NCBI RefSeq assembly: GCF_002443255.2
Contig: NW_019211458.1
Span: 11,058,402-11,122,401 of the forward strand
Origin: Varroa destructor
Taxonomy: Eukaryota; Arthropoda; Arachnida; Mesostigmata; Varroidae
Direction: 5' to 3'
DNA: 64,000 nucleotides
In this document: positions 20,638-31,699 of the stretch, piece after piece
Position numbering within the stretch: position 1 is the stretch's first letter
Layout of the letters: every line of letters starts with the position of its first letter
Notes under the pieces: model-generated
What the model was told of the DNA's origin: nothing
The model's database searches: none
Seen by the model: only the letters and a program-made list of their open reading frames with translations
Translations under genes and position numbers: made by a program

Positions 20638-21045
20638 CTACGAGGTTGGCCACCGATTGACAACGGGGTGTCCTTGCGGAGCGGCAGACGGCCAGAAGTA
20701 GCGGGCTTTATCGAAGAAGGACAACGGCAATAACAAATCAGATATTCCCGTGAACGACTGTAAACAAAAATACAGGAAAGATAAAATAGTAATGACGACG
20801 TAGAACAAACGGATCTGCGAAATAGCATTATGAAAAGCAATATTTTCTGAACCGCTGTAAGAACCCAAACCACCCCTGGTGTAACAGAAGGTCGAGTGGT
20901 CTACGCAGACTGTGAAGATACAGTATCGTTTATACACACACAATTGGTGTATTGTTAGTAAGATCCTGGTAAGCCATAGAGCCGCAGCCTCTAGTTTCTT
21001 TCGACCGAGAACTGTTGAACATTGTACCGAACACCGCAAAGGCAT
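20638..21045 (-). CDS. Hypothetical ORF, 135 codons, membrane-protein-like
   Basis: ATG with A at -3 begins MPLRCSVQCSTVLGRKKLEA. The N-terminal part contains eight or so Cys. A segment reading GGLGSYSGSENIAFHNA follows, then a hydrophobic stretch (LFYVVITILSFLYFCL, about residues 83-98), then an aromatic/Pro-rich end. One membrane segment with a Cys-rich head is the simplest reading. A second minus frame (20454-20873, 139 codons) overlaps it. Stop density is low here in several frames, which weakens the call. A TTTACAG acceptor lies inside the ORF, so part of it could be intron. Confidence 0.3.
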   Translation of the reverse strand: MPLRCSVQCSTVLGRKKLEAAALWLTRILLTIHQLCVYKRYCIFTVCVDHSTFCYTRGGLGSYSGSENIAFHNAISQIRLFYVVITILSFLYFCLQSFTGISDLLLPLSFFDKARYFWPSAAPQGHPVVNRWPTS

Positions 21046-23332
21046 CGTAACGTTCGGACAGCGTCGATAAACAAAGGGGAACAGGCAATTGTGCTAATTG
21101 AAAATGAAGGCTAAATAAAAACGGGCTTATGAGAACATAAGCAAAATACCGTATATTCTTATATGAGACAACGTAATATATATGCCGGAGACTTGGCACG
21201 CTTACCGACACATTTGCGTATGGCAATGGGCGCGACAAGGCAGGAAAAAGACTTGTGGCTTTGAGTCTCCTATTCGACTAATGTTTCTATGGAATAGTTG
21301 AAGTTCACTTCAGCAGTATAGAGGAAGTGGCAGACTAGTAAAGTCTTGGAATCCTATCGTTCACAAGCATAAGTCGAAATTTACCACAGCCGCCTTACTA
21401 CAGTACAACAGGCGATTATTATAGGCTCACGTTATAATTCGTAACGAAAATAACTCCCATTTACACCTTGCATCAACAATTAGAACAGCTGGATGAGTCA
21501 TGATCTAGAAAGCTTGATAGCTTACATATAATAAAAAACTTTGCGCTTTTAATGTTAGTCTATAAACTTTTCAACGTCTACCCCATGTTTGCCTATTTCT
21601 AAATTTAGACCAGTATCGATTATTGTATCCGAGAATATAAATTGTTATCTCGTTTTTTTAATCACGATGTCATGTTTTTTACTTTTATAAACGACTTGCG
21701 ACAAGCACTCAAGAAACAACGCGTAAATAATCCTTGACATACGCCTTAGCTAATTAACAATGACCTTGGATCGCGTCTTGTTTCGTCACGTTTCGTATGG
21801 GCCGAAACAGCGTCGGAAGCGTTACTGGCGTATTATAAAATGTACTTTTAGCCTTTCGGATGCATTTAAAGTTAGATAGGGTCTAATGGCGTCTTACCAC
21901 GCATCATTTAGGAAGCACATTACCAACAAGCGTCACACTTGCACACGTAAGTGAAGTCGTCGACGCTTTTATGAAGCGTTAACGATCTCGTTCTAAAAGT
22001 CGGCTTGAATTACTATTAATGATAATCATAATTCGCTCATGTTGAGCGGTTTTTTTGTGCATGCAGCTTTGGCCGTCCTCGGGTTATAGTAGATGGCTGT
22101 GCTCCTGCATTCTACGGAAGCTAATCACCGATTGTGTATAAAGAAGAAGACTACGTTGCCAACAGTGAAGCACTGCTTTTATTGGACAGATTACATTGAC
22201 TTAAGATTTGCCCGCAACTTTATCCGGAGTAACTCTGACATTTCATCGTTTCGTGTTTTACCAAACAGTCTATCGGGGGGACACGTCTCTCAAACACTGT
22301 TGGTCGTATTTGTACGAAATAAAATATGACAACTATTCTATTCCTATAAAGTTCATCAAACATGAAATGACGAGACAAAACTCAAATACAGAACCTGCAT
22401 TGTCCTGAAAAGTTATTGGAATTTTCTAAGAAAAAATACCGAAAGGGCCGGAACGTGTAGACAGTGACGAGGCTTCGCAGCAGCAGCAAGAAGTCTCCCT
22501 TGAAAGAGATCATTTTCGTTGTTATTTCTGTCGAAAGGTTAGCGGTTTCTTTTTTTTTGTTCGATATGCACACAACGACAGCCACTGCAACAATATTAGT
22601 TGTTCCTGTACTCACTATAGCGCGGCGCGACAAAACCGGGTTCTCGGCTATAGCATTTGTTGCCAGATACCGCTTGTATACTATTCCGGTGTGGCAGGCA
22701 CACTGCCGACGATATTCCCTACCAGTTCTACCAGCAGTCCGACCCTTCAGGCCTCCTTACTAGCTTAGGGCTAGCTTCACTCTATCGATAGCAAAAACAG
22801 CACAACAAGTGTGCCAGCAACAACGGGAGGCTTGCAGTATGCTAACAACATATTGTTGATTTATCTGGGTGTCTGTGTGTCTAGAAAAACAGCTGGAGGC
22901 TTTCATTTAGCCGGGGATCTTCAAAGACACTTTGCAATCGTCCCGGTGGGACATGGAATCTGAGAGCACGCAATCCACGATCTAAGTCGAATCTGCAGAT
23001 GTGCAATTCTTTGGCACAAAGGAGAACGCCAAGGGTCTAGACTGACCCGACCCGCTATCTGATGCACGGACCGTGTAGCTAGGCACGTAGTTAACCGTCA
23101 TCCTGTATCGATGCTGCCGCAGCAATTTCTATTTGTCTGTTGTTAAAATCGGCATGGTGAAGCGAGCTGTTCAGATTGGCAAATGAATGTTGGCTAGTGA
23201 AGCGACAGTGTTCAAAGATTTGAGGCCTTGGAAAGGCCATAGGCTAGGGCTTCGCGACCGAGCAGCCAACCACAGGGCCCTCGAAGTCGCACAATCGCTG
23301 AATTTTTAGAACGACCCCTTGTGGTGGTCTTT

Positions 23333-23363
23333 GATACAAAGTGGTGTCAAAGGATACAAAGTG
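23333..23363. repeat. Short direct repeat GATACAAAGTG x2
   Basis: Two copies of an 11-mer (23333-23343 and 23353-23363) at a 20-base period. Confidence 0.7.
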
Positions 23364-23806
23364 ATAAAGAAAGGACGCTTGCAGCTGCGAGCGCAACGCA
23401 TTATCCGAGATGTACACGCTACAATGGCAGCAGTCGGAAGTTCAGTTAGGGTCAGTGACAAGTAACAGATGGACGTGCTAGGATAGTGGTGTTTAGCTTA
23501 GGATAAGTTGTAACTACTATTGTAATTATAAAGTGTTTATCAATGAGCATGGCTGCGTAGCGTTCAAGCAAACGGTTCAAAACCACCTACCGCCAAAAAA
23601 AGTACAGGTCGCTTAGTCCCTCGTCATACACAAACATGCCACTTGTATTATATAAACACACATAAATATTCTAGGACAGACTTCTATTTTGTCTTTGGCG
23701 TACAGGTGTCTTTCAGTGTTGTAAGATAATTAATGTACAAGCCGCTCGACGACTACAGAACCGAATTCCCTGAAATTTTTTTATCAGGCTTTCTCTTTTC
23801 CTACGG

Positions 23807-23822
23807 TATATATATATATATA
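23807..23822. repeat. (TA)8 microsatellite
   Basis: A perfect TA run of 16 bases. Confidence 0.85.
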
Positions 23823-24180
23823 CGTTTACAAATATACACATGCTATTACGAATGCATGCGTATATAGCAATATGTCTTTTGAAATGAAAAAGGAAGATAA
23901 AATCAATAGAACGTTATTTTTGGAAAGAGTCAAAGCTCGGTGAAGATTGTGGTGTTGATAGGACTCTCTAACAAACTAAACCATCCTTTAAGTTACGTAT
24001 TTACGAACTAAACTTTCCTATTTTACTTCAAAATATCTCAGTTGGGCCTTACACAGCAAAAAAAAATAAATTTGACGAAAAAGAACCTGTAAAGCCAGTA
24101 TACATTGGCTTGTAGCTTATAACTTGCCGTACATACTATAGGCATTTATTTGATTTATTTCTTTATTATTTGTCAAATAC

Positions 24181-24405
24181 TTACATATATCGCCGTTTTG
24201 ACTCAGGGATAGATGAGAAAAGCCAAGAATCACCTAGATGACTCGGCTTTGGGTATCGCCAGGTAGGTATAAGATATAAGGGGCAAGATATAAGATCTGG
24301 ATATGTTTGTGCGTTTAGCCTATACTCCACATAGAGCTCGCACGACATGCATACGCCTATGACGCTAGAGACATGTGAGATGTCTTTGCTCAGCGTGCTG
24401 CTCAT
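24181..24405 (-). CDS. Hypothetical ORF, 74 codons (downstream half of a pair)
   Basis: It begins MSSTLSKDISHVSSVIGVCM, with a polar/Cys-containing first half, then a Pro/Tyr/Trp-rich segment (IPTWRYPKPSHLGDSW) and a basic end, stopping at TAA. The frame is open upstream to 24438, where it overlaps by 13 bases the minus ORF ending at 24426. Together they give about 165 codons in two registers. The 14-base period repeat at 24271-24294 is inside the coding stretch. Family unknown. Confidence 0.27.
   Translation of the reverse strand: MSSTLSKDISHVSSVIGVCMSCELYVEYRLNAQTYPDLISCPLYLIPTWRYPKPSHLGDSWLFSSIPESKRRYM
24271..24294. repeat. AAGATATAAG direct repeat x2
   Basis: Two copies of AAGATATAAG separated by GGGC. 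Confidence 0.8.
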
Positions 24406-24425
24406 CCGGCGCTCATATGCTTGTC

Positions 24426-24671
24426 TTATCGGCGACAAGCAACTTGCTTAAGATCAAGCATCGAGCTAGGCCTTAACAGAACCAAATTCGGTTTGGTTAA
24501 GCTGTTTTTCCAGATCAGATTAGAAGAAAGATCACAGCCATGGGCTTGGTCTTTCTTGCATCCCCTCTGATCCAGAAGGAAAAAAGGACGAAATGAGGGC
24601 AATGCAAGCAAAAATACGACCTCGAAAACAAACGCGCATGTATCTGAAGACATCTGTCGGTCTTCTGACAT
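24426..24671 (-). CDS. Hypothetical ORF, 81 codons (upstream half of a pair)
   Basis: It begins MSEDRQMSSDTCAFVFEVVF. A hydrophobic stretch covers residues 13-34 (membrane-length, possibly an uncleaved signal anchor). A Cys/Lys/Asp region and a Leu-rich, basic end follow. It stops at TAA, 13 bases into an overlapping frame that continues as the 24181-24405 ORF. A single-base slip near 24430, or a short intron, would unite them. No domain recognised. Confidence 0.27.
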   Translation of the reverse strand: MSEDRQMSSDTCAFVFEVVFLLALPSFRPFFLLDQRGCKKDQAHGCDLSSNLIWKNSLTKPNLVLLRPSSMLDLKQVACRR

Positions 24672-25870
24672 AAGCACTGCAGAAAGTCAAATCCATGGTC
24701 GAGTGGCCTTTCTACAAACCCTGCAAGAAAGGGGATAAAGACGGAGGAGCTTCAGCGAGTTGCCGGACTCTGTCTGTTAACTACTCGACTTTATTACACA
24801 ATGAGACGCGAGTGATTAGTTAGTAGAAAACCACGTCGACACGAGTAAACAGTGTCTGGATGTAGAAACAGGCTTTCTTCTTTCAGGTAAGCTATCACAA
24901 GCGTGAGTCGCTGTTCGATAGTTAGATACACTGTTGTAATATACTGTTAGATAAAAGGAAGAAAGTCCGAAATAAAAACATGTGCTACCAAGAATACTCG
25001 CTGTCGGAGACACGTGAAAGAAAAAAATCGAGCACAAATCCTGTCAATGTTATGGCCATGTGTGTAGAAAAAAGTTAATCGACTTGAAAAAGATTTACGC
25101 GGATGTTTACATCGCAAGTTATTGTAATGCCCATTACACTTTTTAGGCAAAAGCCCGAGCTCCTCTTTGAAGCAAAATAGCTTGAACGAGATTGCATGCA
25201 TCGTGTAGACTTTCCTTGTTGAAGTCCAGCATCGGCTGAAAAACGCTATCGTCCCTATGTGTACCAAGGGCCAACAACAGCATGACGTTGAAATACGCCG
25301 TAATGGTATAGATATACAATGCGCAGCTCCTACTATCATGTATTCCAGTGATCGCCAAAAGAAAAATTACGTCCGGTACAATATCGTGTTCAGTGTACTA
25401 GTCTGTTGGTCTTCTTCACATAACGACCCGAAAAACGCCGTTGCTGCCTATACCCATAAAAGCTATATCATCACATACACATAATTGAAATGTGTCGTCC
25501 TAAGTCGTTTCTTTTTCGACTAGTCTGACTCATTTATCTCGGCGCTATGGCAGCGCTAGTCCAGCTAGATCAGCGGTCGTCCTATCGTGTAATTCTCTTT
25601 TACAGTTCTTTCACGTTATTTTCTTCGCTTAGTGCTCTTGCTCTATGATACCCTGCCTTTTGGTTTTCTGCTTTCATCCTGCTGATGGTCTCACAGCGTT
25701 TGCTGTGACCGCAGTCGCTGTAAGACGCCTATATACAGGCGCCGTTCGCAGCATTCCTCATCTGTGCGATTTTGCCTTGATGTCCACAGTATTACCGTCA
25801 GGACCGCCGATTCTACCTGAATGGATCGCCGATTCCGCCGAATTCCGCAATGTGTCGAGTTTTCAGTTAA
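24672..25870. other. No supported gene
   Basis: A 130-codon minus frame at 24947-25339 starts with ATG but is extremely rich in Cys, Phe and Ser runs, typical of a random frame; it is not annotated as a gene. Nothing else is seen. Confidence 0.3.
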
Positions 25871-26140
25871 GAACAATGTTTTCGTTACGCCTCTATACCT
25901 CATTGCTGCGAGTGTACTTCCGTCCGCTTACAAATCATTGTTAGCTTAGTGTGTCTACTACGACCAGAAGCTACGGACGTTAATGCAGCCGTTGTTACTA
26001 TACACAAAAAGCCGGGTAAGCAACTAACCGGGCAGGTAACCATGCGGCCTGGCCGAAGCAAAGCGGTACGATGCGCGGCGAGCGAAAGACCAAGGAAAGC
26101 GCATGGCCCAGAAGAAACCCACAAGCCGTTGTTCGTCTAA
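25871..26140 (+). CDS. Exon-like open frame in CpG-rich stretch
   Basis: Ninety codons are open without a good ATG. The second half (PEATDVNAAVVTIHKKPGKQ, then an Arg/Lys/Pro-rich segment) has coding-like composition and high GC at third positions. An acceptor (TACTACGACCAG) ends at 25967, and two nested donors follow: CCGG|GTAAGC at 26016 and GGCAG|GTAACC at 26036. The real exon could therefore be only 25968-26015 or 25968-26035. If unspliced, the frame ends at TAA 26140. Family unknown. Confidence 0.27.
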   Translation, partial: EQCFRYASIPHCCECTSVRLQIIVSLVCLLRPEATDVNAAVVTIHKKPGKQLTGQVTMRPGRSKAVRCAASERPRKAHGPEETHKPLFV

Positions 26141-26179
26141 ACAAAGGAGCAAAATAAGCGCGACGCTGTTTCGTTTAAG

Positions 26180-26398
26180 ATGGGCGGTAGTGGCCGCGTC
26201 CCGAGAGCGGGCGTCGCCAAAAGCCATCGCCATGCCGGGGCTTCGGGGCGTACGATGTTCCTAACAGATGAAATAGAAAACAGGCAATATGGCTGCTGTT
26301 GTGATGAACGATACCATATTAGGGTGCTGTATTATTTGTGTACGAAGACACAGGAAGATGATGTGGGAACATATCGTTGCTGGCGGTTGCAGAAATAA
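26180..26398 (+). CDS. Hypothetical ORF, 72 codons, CpG-rich start
   Basis: The start AAG-ATG-G is strong. The first 25 codons are Gly/Arg/Ala-rich and CpG-dense (MGGSGRVPRAGVAKSHRH), then composition shifts to acidic/Cys/Tyr (GCCCDERYHIRVLYYLC) and ends basic before TAA. It follows the open frame at 25871-26140 by 40 bases on the same strand. The local CpG density is the highest I noticed in the window and may mark a promoter-proximal region. No domain recognised. Confidence 0.28.
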   Translation: MGGSGRVPRAGVAKSHRHAGASGRTMFLTDEIENRQYGCCCDERYHIRVLYYLCTKTQEDDVGTYRCWRLQK

Positions 26399-27408
26399 GT
26401 TATTGAAATCCTCGTTGCTTTGTCAGGCAACCGTTTCAATGCCGTCACTCTTGTAAGAACGTCAAGGAACGACTGAAATCGGATGGAAAAAATCAGCTAG
26501 AATAACCTAGTGGGTCACGGTGGATTTTGCGGGAATGTGCATTCTCAGATGATTTATAACTGTAGAAGTTGGTTGATTCCTAGGTACACACGCTTGTATC
26601 ATTACATAGTGGTTCCGACAAAACATGACGTAGGTCTGAGGTTCGCTTTCAGAGTATACATTTTTCAAGTTTCACGTCCGACATTCAAGCTATAAAGCAT
26701 TGTTCTAGATGGCTGATTCCCTGCACGAAAGGAAATATGTCCACATCCGAATCTGAAGTTAGATTATGACATGTATCTAGGCTTAGTGGGCAAACACATT
26801 ATTACTGGACAATCGTGAGGTATTGCTGTTATTACTGCACTCTTTTCAGAAAACGACTACGACTAACTATTGAGCAGTGTCTCCGCGCTGCACAGATTTT
26901 TACTTTTTTCGTTGTTTCATATCGAAAGTTCGTACTGCTGCAGGTCCTTCTGCGATTTCCAAAAAATCAAGCAGGACTTCTATATACCAATGTAGAAGAT
27001 TCATACCAAATAAATAAGTTGGAAGTAACCAAAAATTTAGTAAACAAGCAAAAAGACGCATATCTAACGACACTATCATCTCGATTCGGAATGTAAAGGT
27101 TACTTTTTTTAAACATGGATATTGCATACTTAACGAGGTCAGGTCCCCTATACATATAACAATAATAAGGAAGAACCTCTCTGAAAAAAGATGTTCTCGC
27201 TACATTAGTCTCTGAATCGATATTGACTATGAGCTATGTGGCCCTTTTGATTCGAATCCCACAAGAAAATTTCTATCGCGGATGTAAGCGTCGGTCGGGT
27301 AAAGAATTGCTGGTTCGTGTTGTGCCTTGAGGATGTTTCCTTTGTGACTACAACTTACGTATGGTCATGTCGTAAACAACATGAAACACTGAAGGTAGTG
27401 TTATGACA

Positions 27409-27425
27409 ATATATATATATATATA
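27409..27425. repeat. (AT)8 microsatellite
   Basis: A perfect AT run of 17 bases. Confidence 0.85.
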
Positions 27426-30031
27426 CTTTCTACTGTATTAAGTAGAACAGCATCCATCATTCGTCAAGACGTAACTGGATTTCTAAGTATTTAAATCTCC
27501 ACTGGAGGCGAACCACTTCCCACGAGTCTCAAATGGTATGAATTACGCGCAACAGATTCGAGCGAAACTTCGACGGGTTTAGACGTCCTACCGATGTTAC
27601 GTCACTCGCAATCCGCAAATCTTGAGGAAAAAATATTAAAAATAGTTTAAACTCTGGTTGTGAAGGTCACGAATGGCGGTTGCATCAGATGAACGCGTTG
27701 TGGAAAGACGCTTTTGTCGGTAAACGTGAAAAAATAATGAGCCGCCACTTACAAGAGAGCAACATCAACTTTGTCTTTACTAAGGTATCTAAGCTAATTT
27801 GGGCTAAAAAAGGGGGTAACAAATAGACACGATTATAGAACTACAGACTTGGCTCTAGGAACAGATATGGGGACGAGCAAGCACGCTTCCTCTACATCAT
27901 GGATTAACAGCACGGAAGACCTGAGTCGCAGGCTTCTAAGGGATAATATACCACGCTCGTGCCCTTACGTTTATCACCTGCAAAGTACAGGTAATTAGGC
28001 TATACTCTGCGCTACCCCTCCATAAGCCGCACCTTAAAAGCCTTTTATATGAATGTGCTGGAAAAAAATATCTGAGAAAGAAGCATGACCCTGTAGCTAA
28101 GTTGCTGTTAACTTTAAGTGTCGCAACAGCATAAGCGTCGACTCAACGTATTAATTCGTTAACGTAGTTTCATATGTAATATAATTTGCCATCAAAGCCA
28201 TTCAGAAACGGACGCTTTTATGGTCGTAAGGGTCTACCTATAATATGGTAGAGTTACGCTATAGAATATTGGTCCACAGGAAATGCTGAATAGATCACGG
28301 TACTTTGGTTGAGCCATTTCGTGCTGGCAGCTCACCGTCTAACAGAATACACAACGGCGGTACCTGATATAAAATTAGAAACAGCCAGCCTAATGGAAAC
28401 TATGGTCCTTTTGAACACAGCGGTTACGTAAGATCAAGATTTGTAGTGTGTGAACTATATAAAAGAGCCCTAGTTACATTTTTTTTGGTAGCTAGACTAA
28501 CGTGATTTGGATCACAATACTGTATGATGCTTCTATGAAACACGAAAATAATAATTCTCTCGGTAAAACGGTGATATTTCGTGTCTTCTCCGATTTTCCT
28601 TCAATGTTCTGAAAAATAATGATCTCTAAAGCTGAAGACCTACCGCACTTCGTTCCAAAACCCCAATGCAAGACATTCCTAGAAGAATCTATTCAGTCTG
28701 CTTTTACGGCCTACCTTTTTCTAGCGACTACCGATGGCTTGACAAGCAATCGCATTGTCTGTTACTTTATCGCTTACATCCTATCGACACATCATCTACA
28801 GTCTTAGATGATTTTGTATACGCCTACACGATTCTAAGAAGCTACGTTGTTTGTGAAAAAAATAAATAGCAGTTAATAATTATACACTCGATTTGATTTG
28901 AGGCGAAAAATGACCAGACGAAATCGCCGAGACAAATTAGGCCTTCATAATAAATCCTGTTTTCTATTAGGCTAACAATATTAGGAAGGCGAGATACGCA
29001 ACGCTTTATACACAAGTTTTACTTTACCGTACAATTCTACAGTTCGTATATAATCATCACGTGACTATGATTTATATCATTAGCCCCTTCGACACTCACT
29101 GCTAACATGGAGATATCTACGGGCCATCGAACTACAGTATTACCTTGTCCAGGCCTCGTCACGTTAATCAGCTACCACATCCTGCCTCAAAATAGCCACA
29201 AAGACACCTTACAGGGGGTTAACACGCCGATCTTGAAGGCCTGAACAAAAATCGGCCATGGTCCATTTTTCTTCTATGCTAGACAGCGGCTGTTAACGTC
29301 CGTATCCTACATCCATTAGGTTGCCAGATGCTAGCCAACCTTTCTATTCAATTCGGGCCTGATTTTTATGGCTCTCTATATTGTTACAGAATCCAACCAT
29401 AAATAAAAAAAGGTAATCGTGTATCTGTCGCATGCAAGATATGTATTTGAAGTCAGCCTGCTAATGGCTTGGACGGGACTGAAAATGCGAAGATAAAATG
29501 TGCATCAGGCGCAAGCTTTTCTTTCTGCATTTTGTATAGTCATAAGGAAACACGAACGATTAAAATGTCTGTCAGTACACGGACAATCATGCTCGTCATA
29601 ATGTCATCTAATGCAGTAAAATAATAAAATAACATGATATTAATATAAGTCCAATAAGATCATTATATATTGTTATGCGCTACCGTATTGAAAGTATAGA
29701 AATTTTAGCACATGTGCATTCAAGCCAAAACTTGTACTCATGGAGCTACATATGATAATCTCATACGTGGACAATTCTTGGTTGTGCAAAAAGGACCTGT
29801 CAAGATGAACTCTTTTACGTCTGCGGTAGCAATCCAATACAAAGCAAACCACAGGCCAGAGAACGGTATTTGCTGCTTATTATGACGTGCGTAAATAAAT
29901 AAAATATCGAGGCGTGTGAGCTGAACGAACCAACGGAAACAATTGCAGTTAGGTTCACTGGTTTTGAATTAAAGCGACGCTGCACTTTAAAACAATAGAG
30001 GGGCACAATGGGAACTCGTATGTACTGCTAT

Positions 30032-30047
30032 CCTCTTAATTAAGAGG
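30032..30047. repeat. 16-bp perfect palindrome
   Basis: CCTCTTAATTAAGAGG, self-complementary without a loop. About one such palindrome is expected by chance in a window of this size. Confidence 0.8.
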
Positions 30048-30663
30048 TTCATTAAAATGACAAAGAAACTTTCCAAGTTAAGGGGAATCGGCGAAAATGT
30101 TTTCTAGGCGAGTGTACGAACAACAAACGCGGTAAACTGTTTTTGTCAATTCTTCTAACAACCTATCCTATTCTATATGCGGGGCATTCGGGACAAAGTG
30201 GGACACGCTTTGGCGGGCTGTTTGTCGTATCAGACATGCATTCGTCTGCTATTTTGCTATGCTAGCGGACACCAATTCTCTCTACAGTCCGCCCGAGGAA
30301 ATAAGAGTTTATGTTTGGCGTGTGAGCCGTGGTTGGATGTTGTGAAATGTCCTCGCGCAAGATTAACATCAAGTGGGATTGAATCTGCTAGGTTACCGAG
30401 TCATGTGTGGCCAATATCCAGATGACTTTCGAAGAATGCGAATAGGATTACCGCGAAGTAAAACGTAGGACTCTGGAAAAGAGATCAGATCAAAGGCGTT
30501 TGAACTGTTATATAGCTAAGAAAAATCCTATCATTCCAGAATCGTTTTCGAGAATTAAGCTGTCTAGATAAGTTCTATTAGCCAAGCTTTTGAACCTGTT
30601 TGTTTTTTTTTCCTTTACCTTCTAGTTGTTTCGAGTTCTTAGGAGTCTTCGCTTTTTATCAAG

Positions 30664-30693
30664 TTGAGGCGCAGTTTATCAACTGCGCCCCAA
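30664..30693. repeat. Hairpin, 12 paired bases with one mismatch, 4-nt loop
   Basis: GGCGCAGTT pairs with AACTGCGCC around TATC, and the flanks TTG/CAA extend the stem across one A-C mismatch. A GC-rich stem in an AT-rich setting. Confidence 0.75.
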
Positions 30694-31058
30694 TTTACCT
30701 CAAACACATTGAATGTATAGATGATTAGAAATGGGCACTAAGCAAGGAATGATTGGACTTGGTATCTGTTATCTATATCATCGTTTTTATCTGTGAAATA
30801 ATTATTGCAACATGGTCCATAGATTAAAACACAGATATCCTAGCGATGCGTCCCCACATAACCGGCATGCATGTCTTTAAGTACTTGTTATAAGGTTTTC
30901 AAATGACTGCTTGTCGTCGACATATTCTGCGACATAATCTAAGTAAAGCCTAGGATAGTGCAATAGACAACAGCGCTCCGTTCTGTACAGATCTTTATCC
31001 ATTGCTGGCTTGAGCCCCGCATCCATATACAGATGTAGTCGGTAGCTGAGCTTTATAA

Positions 31059-31295
31059 GACGGTGAGGCCTGGCTGCAGCAAGATAATGTTTACGAAGCC
31101 TTGACGCTAGCGCAATTCCCTAACGTCTCTCAGGAACGCTTCGGGCACAAACAAAAGCCTGGCTCGCTCCAGCAAAAACTGTTTCTTCTCACTAAAAGAG
31201 CGTACGTATGTCCTACCGCGTGGGGTGATAAGTCCTGTGGAAACATCTTGTATAATGAAACTTGGACTTGTCCCACGTTCCCGCGCTTTCAATAA
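31059..31295 (+). CDS. Exon-like open frame, 78 codons
   Basis: Open from 31059 to TAA 31295 without an ATG. A CTGCAG acceptor ends at 31079, after which the frame starts on a codon boundary: QDNVYEALTLAQFPNVSQER, then a Gly/Lys/Gln-rich middle and a Trp/Cys/Pro-rich end with two potential N-glycosylation sites. Composition is very natural and fits a last coding exon. The opposite strand is also open (31107-31292), probably as its shadow. No family recognised, and no upstream exon identified. Confidence 0.32.
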   Translation, partial: DGEAWLQQDNVYEALTLAQFPNVSQERFGHKQKPGSLQQKLFLLTKRAYVCPTAWGDKSCGNILYNETWTCPTFPRFQ

Positions 31296-31368
31296 TGGAT
31301 CAAGCTAGTAATGGCTGGGCCTGCCAAGCGTCACATTAGTAAGCCCGAGTAGGTGCCTACGAAACTAC

Positions 31369-31630
31369 CTGTAAACGCCTTGGTGGGGATATAACCCGAT
31401 CCATATCCACCCTGAGATGCTCTATTAGGCTTTTTAGCTCTGCAGTTTTACCGCTCACCCTTTCCATCCTCGTGTTGCCCATTTTCTCGGCCACTTGACT
31501 TCTATGCTTTACGTTGATTCCGTTGCCGCCAGTTGTAGGGACAATGCAATAATTGCCGATCAATGGAATGTGTTCCGATAAGAACGTGGTCCGATACAGG
31601 GAACATTGACTCGATTTACTCTGATCATAG
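31369..31630 (-). CDS. Internal-exon-like segment, 87 codons, best splice pair
   Basis: On the minus strand a T-rich acceptor (TTTGTTTTCGTTTTAG) is followed, after one split-codon base, by 87 open codons ending at CAG|GTAGTT. The peptide begins YDQSKSSQCSLYRTTFLSEH. Its last third is a charged, amphipathic helical-looking stretch (VAEKMGNTRMERVSGKTAEL) that could form a coiled coil. If not spliced at the donor, the frame ends four codons later at TAG. The combination of polypyrimidine tract, donor and long open frame is the best exon evidence in the window. Family unknown. Confidence 0.4.
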
Positions 31631-31699
31631 CTAAAACGAAAACAAATTTGCAGACAGACAAAATGAACAGGAGCAATAAACAACTAACTACTCAAGTGA

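Larger units (their letters stand above)
21046..24180. other. No supported gene; GC-richer unassigned stretch 22.4-23.5 kb
   Basis: 21.2-22.0 kb is featureless AT-rich sequence. 22.4-23.5 kb is GC-richer with moderately long frames on both strands (99 plus codons at 22464-22763) but no good start or splice pair. It was checked by eye for tRNA-like boxes without success. Confidence 0.35.
26399..31058. other. Long non-coding stretch
   Basis: AT-rich throughout. It holds the (AT)8 run at 27409-27425, a 16-bp palindrome at 30032-30047 and the hairpin at 30664-30693. Two ATG-initiated plus ORFs are the only coding hints: 28619-28807 (62 codons, MISKAEDLPHF...) and 30177-30425 (82 codons, Cys-rich, MRGIRDKVGHAL...). 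Both have weak start context and no splice support, so I do not call them. Confidence 0.35.

Noticed and set aside
20454..20873. 139-codon minus ORF
   Set aside because: It overlaps the better-composed 20638-21045 ORF in another frame and is dominated by Cys/Ser/Arg runs typical of a non-coding frame.
24947..25339. 130-codon minus ORF with ATG
   Set aside because: Runs of Cys, Phe and Ser, no splice or start support; looks like a chance frame.
27249..27259. GATTCGAATCC, close to a tRNA B-box
   Set aside because: The flanking bases cannot form a T-arm stem (TTTGA against CCCAC) and no A-box or cloverleaf is found upstream.
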